Source: Dirofilaria immitis (taxonomy: Eukaryota; Nematoda; Chromadorea; Rhabditida; Onchocercidae). From it: a DNA stretch of 64,000 nucleotides. Under the pieces are notes generated by a model. That model did no database searches, was not told the origin of the DNA, and was given only the letters and a program-made list of their open reading frames with translations. The translations under genes were made by a program, and so were the position numbers. Positions 60,971 through 64,000 of the stretch are shown piece by piece (position 1 is the stretch's first letter; each line of letters opens with the position of its first letter). The stretch covers positions 496,001 to 560,000 of the forward strand of contig JAKNDB010000108.1 of the NCBI GenBank assembly GCA_024305405.1. The letters run 5' to 3'.

Positions 60971-62212
60971 TTATCAATCTAAAAATTTTATATCATAGTA
61001 TTCTGAAACATTCTGATTGTACTTTTTTTTTTCGAATTTTAAAACTTGTAAATAGTAAACCATTGAAAATGGTATATGATAGTAGAAAAAAAAACGAAAA
61101 ATTAAAGAGAAGTCATCTCGAGAAAGAAGTGGATGAAGGAAAATGAAGAGAATTGAAATGGAAATGTGGTGACGATTTCGTCGACAGCAAAAACATTTAT
61201 CAAAATTCATCCGACTTGACGAATTCTATCAAATATCTATGATAGCTTAGTTTAAATTCAAAAATCCTCTCTTCATATATTATCAAAAATTTTCAATTAT
61301 AATGCCTTTTAACTTTTCATTTAGCTTTTAAATGAAACCTTTAATCATTTGGCAAGTGAAGATAAAGATAATGTAAATTGATAGCATATCATTAATTTTT
61401 AAATGCGGCTTAATTTTTGGCAGGATAAGATTGCCTCAAGTGATAATGCATTTGGAAAAATGATTATCGTTGATAAGAAATATTCAATCTTGATTGATTC
61501 CACTATAAATCGCATGTGATGCTTATTCTTATCCAACTGATATAAGAGATTCTATTCTATTAGCTTTATTTCTCAAATGAATTTTAATTTTTTTAATTCT
61601 GTCTTATCTCGAAGAGAAAAAAAAGTTATTTAATTCCTTTCACTAGATATTTCTTCTTTTTTTTTGCGTAACATATATAGAATGGTGATAAAATTTTAGG
61701 ATAAGCAACAATCAAATGATATTCTCCAAAATCTTCTATCTTCTTACTATCACCGATACTGCTGTTTATCACTGATAAATCTTACCGGTATTTTCAGTTA
61801 AGCCAAAATCACACATACACATATAAATAAAAAGAAAAAAGAAACGAAAAGAATATATGATAGCAAGATAATCGAGAATAAATACTAAAATTTCAATGTT
61901 ATACTTTAAAAAATGCAAAAATTTTATTTCATACTATAGATAGAGCTAAAATTTTCGAGTACTTCACATATTAAACAAAAGAACAGAAAAGAAAAATTTA
62001 AAAAAAAACAAAAAAAACGATAACAGTATATAATAGTTTCGATTATTATCTTTTTTTTTTTGAAAGAAATAAAATTTAATTTATTTAAATTTAAAATAAA
62101 ATTGAAAAGCAATAGATGACGTCGTTGATATAATATGCAAAAGTACTGTTTGAAGTAATAGAAAGAATGGGGGAGAAAAAAGAAAATCATTTCAACTTGT
62201 TAGTTAAAATGA

Positions 62213-62215
<3 letters not shown>

Positions 62216-62247
<32 letters not shown>
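62216..62247 (+). repeat. TA dinucleotide microsatellite
   Basis: About 15 TA units. Confidence 0.9.
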
Positions 62248-62249
<2 letters not shown>

Positions 62250-62959
62250 TCAAGTATTTAAAGTACATTTCGGCAATAAGCCAAAACATCTTTAAGTAAC
62301 ATTCATTCCAAAATTATCAAACACATCTCGATGATTATCACCGGATAATCCGATTTCCTGATAAAAAGGCGATGAAAAAAATAAGAAAGTAAACAAGCTT
62401 TATAAAATGTTCATTTATTACGCATATAAAATATTCATCATTGTTTCATATTTAAACGAATGATGCAAGATTGATTTCTACAACGATTTTTGATGATATT
62501 CTCGGATACATATCAGCTAAGAAAATTTCTTGCAACTGTTCTTGTGCTATCATTAATTTGATTATATTTTTGAACTAATATTAGTATGAATTGATTTTAT
62601 TTGAATAGTTTAATTAACAGGAATATTTCGTTGATCCATATCTATCATATCAATTATCAAAATGTATAGAAATTTCAGTTGGAATTTTTCCTATTATTTT
62701 TACGATGAAAATAATATTTTTCCTTTTAGAATATGTTCATTGTTTTTGCCTTTATTTATTTATTTTTTCTTTGGAGCATAATGATAATGTTATCATTCTC
62801 TTTTCTTAATTATCACTATAATAAAAAAATTATCAAATAATTGTTAAATTATTAAAAAAATTTCCATTTAAATAAGATAATAGCTGTGAATAGAAATTAA
62901 AAGCTTTTAATACGAAACAATAATAGCTAATAATCAATACCTAAAGCAGCACCACATTA

Positions 62960-63170
62960 TCAATGCACGCTTTGCCAATTATCTTTCATAAATTGATCGA
63001 TAATTAGACGAAATTCATTTTCTTCATATTTGACAAGTATGCCAAAATATATTATAGAATGCAATAAAATACGACGAATAATATCAGTATTTTCGAGATT
63101 CACAGCCAGCATATTTTATTTCAAAATGAAATGATTCTTGGAAGCGTTGTCTATTGAAACTTTTGACCTA
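62960..63170 (-). CDS. Possible 3'-terminal coding exon, gene unknown
   Basis: On the minus strand, from an acceptor-like TTTTTAG or CAATAG near 63150-63170, one frame reads QRFQESFHFEIKYA. One base further, a second frame reads VNLENTDIIRRILLHS, then YEENEFRLIIDQFMKDN, and ends at TGA (62960-62962). The join at about 63106 would be a one-base indel like those in the other genes. Composition and amino-acid make-up look coding against the surrounding poly-A/T, but I recognise no family. Upstream exons would lie at higher coordinates, perhaps beyond the window. Confidence 0.35.
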
Positions 63171-64000
63171 AAAATCAATCGCTAAAATATCCGTTAGTCC
63201 AATTTAATCATATCTAATCTAGTTTTATGTAAAGCTGATCCAGTTCAGGCTTATTCTAATCTTATGTTATCTACTCTCTGTTACACTTAATCGAAAACAG
63301 ACTAATATATAAAATATTTAATAACACTCCTCTATTCTCCTAAAAACCCTTTCTAAATTTCATTGAAATGAATGAAGCCAATAACAAAATATATAAAGAG
63401 CAAAGAAAAAAATAAAAATAAAAAACTTTTTTCTTGGCTCAAAATAAATAAATAGGCGTTCGATGAGAAAGTGAATGAGCTGCAATTTTCACTATTTTTC
63501 AGTCTAATAATATTGATCATAGGCTATATAATAAGAACATAATTGCAATAAATATGATATATAATAGTAATGATAAAGTTGAAGCACAAGAAAAAAAACA
63601 AATGATATGATAAGCTATAGTTATCATAAAGAAAAAAAAAAACAACAACACACCAACAAAATATTACTTACTACTATGATAAAATTTTTACATAAAATAA
63701 GAAATAATTTTTGATCGTCATATATATATATATATATTAATATTTTCAATGCATAAAGGTTGAAGGTTGAAGTTGAAAGGTTAAAATGCTAAAAAAGAAG
63801 AAAAAGAAAAACAAATTTGACAGTACATTGTAAATGACTGGTCAAAATTTAATAAAAATAACCAATGGCTATAAGTTTTTTTGGGACATTAGCACTTGAT
63901 GGTTTTCTCGACGGATATATTTAAATTTTGAATGGAAAAAGGCTCATTCATTTATCCATCCATCCATCTATCCTAGCACTACCATCAACATCATCACTAC
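63171..64000. other. Right-end region, no gene seen
   Basis: AT-rich with a short (TA)n at about 63721-63737 and a CCATCCAT/CATCA run at the extreme end. It may be intron or flank of the gene suggested at 62960-63170. Confidence 0.35.

Larger units (their letters stand above)
53100..62959. other. Region without a supported gene
   Basis: Contains the 5' flank of calcineurin A, then about 9 kb of AT-rich DNA with many mononucleotide runs and microsatellites. ORFs here follow repeats or low-complexity sequence. A (GCAT)n palindromic run lies at about 54764-54784. Confidence 0.5.

Overview
The window looks like nuclear DNA of a roundworm, most likely an AT-rich clade III (spirurid or filarial-type) nematode. 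All recognisable genes are eukaryotic, with short introns, GT..AG sites and nematode-type proteins: an UNC-17-like vesicular acetylcholine transporter, a TAX-6/CNA-1-like calcineurin A and a PHA-2/HHEX homeobox protein. Species assignment is inference from composition and protein similarity. There is no operon-type bacterial DNA, CRISPR array, tRNA, rRNA or viral gene that I can support.

Layout: (1) 967-3815, minus strand, pha-2/HHEX-like homeobox gene, 4 coding exons. (2) 6882-11795, plus strand, a 10-exon gene of about 756 residues that I do not recognise. (3) 12936-24456, minus strand, the cholinergic gene locus: unc-17 (vesicular acetylcholine transporter, 2 coding exons) lies directly upstream of the 14 coding exons of cha-1 (choline acetyltransferase). 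This is the order known from C. elegans, where both share a 5' exon and promoter. One protein makes acetylcholine and the other loads it into synaptic vesicles. (4) About 24.5-38.6 kb, no gene visible, rich in AT and microsatellites; it must contain the upstream control region of the cholinergic locus. (5) 38621-41658, minus strand, a RASSF-family (C1 + Ras-association + SARAH) gene, 12 exons. (6) 45197-53099, minus strand, calcineurin A, 13 exons plus a duplicated, mutually exclusive exon pair. (7) About 53.1-62.9 kb, no gene supported, many microsatellites and a 45-bp minisatellite. (8) 62960-63170, minus strand, a possible 3'-terminal exon of a gene lying beyond the right edge.

Two points matter for any reader. 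First, every one of the six genes carries single-base indels inside otherwise conserved exons (about 20 in roughly 9.3 kb of coding sequence, mostly one base missing from a homopolymer). When each is allowed for, all exon phases match. The likeliest cause is uncorrected long-read error, not pseudogenes; it explains why open reading frames look broken. Second, the most interesting biology is in calcineurin A: two 98-nt exons with identical phases that cannot be used together without a frameshift, a stop-free in-frame 117-nt intron within the catalytic domain, and a possible 9-nt micro-exon.
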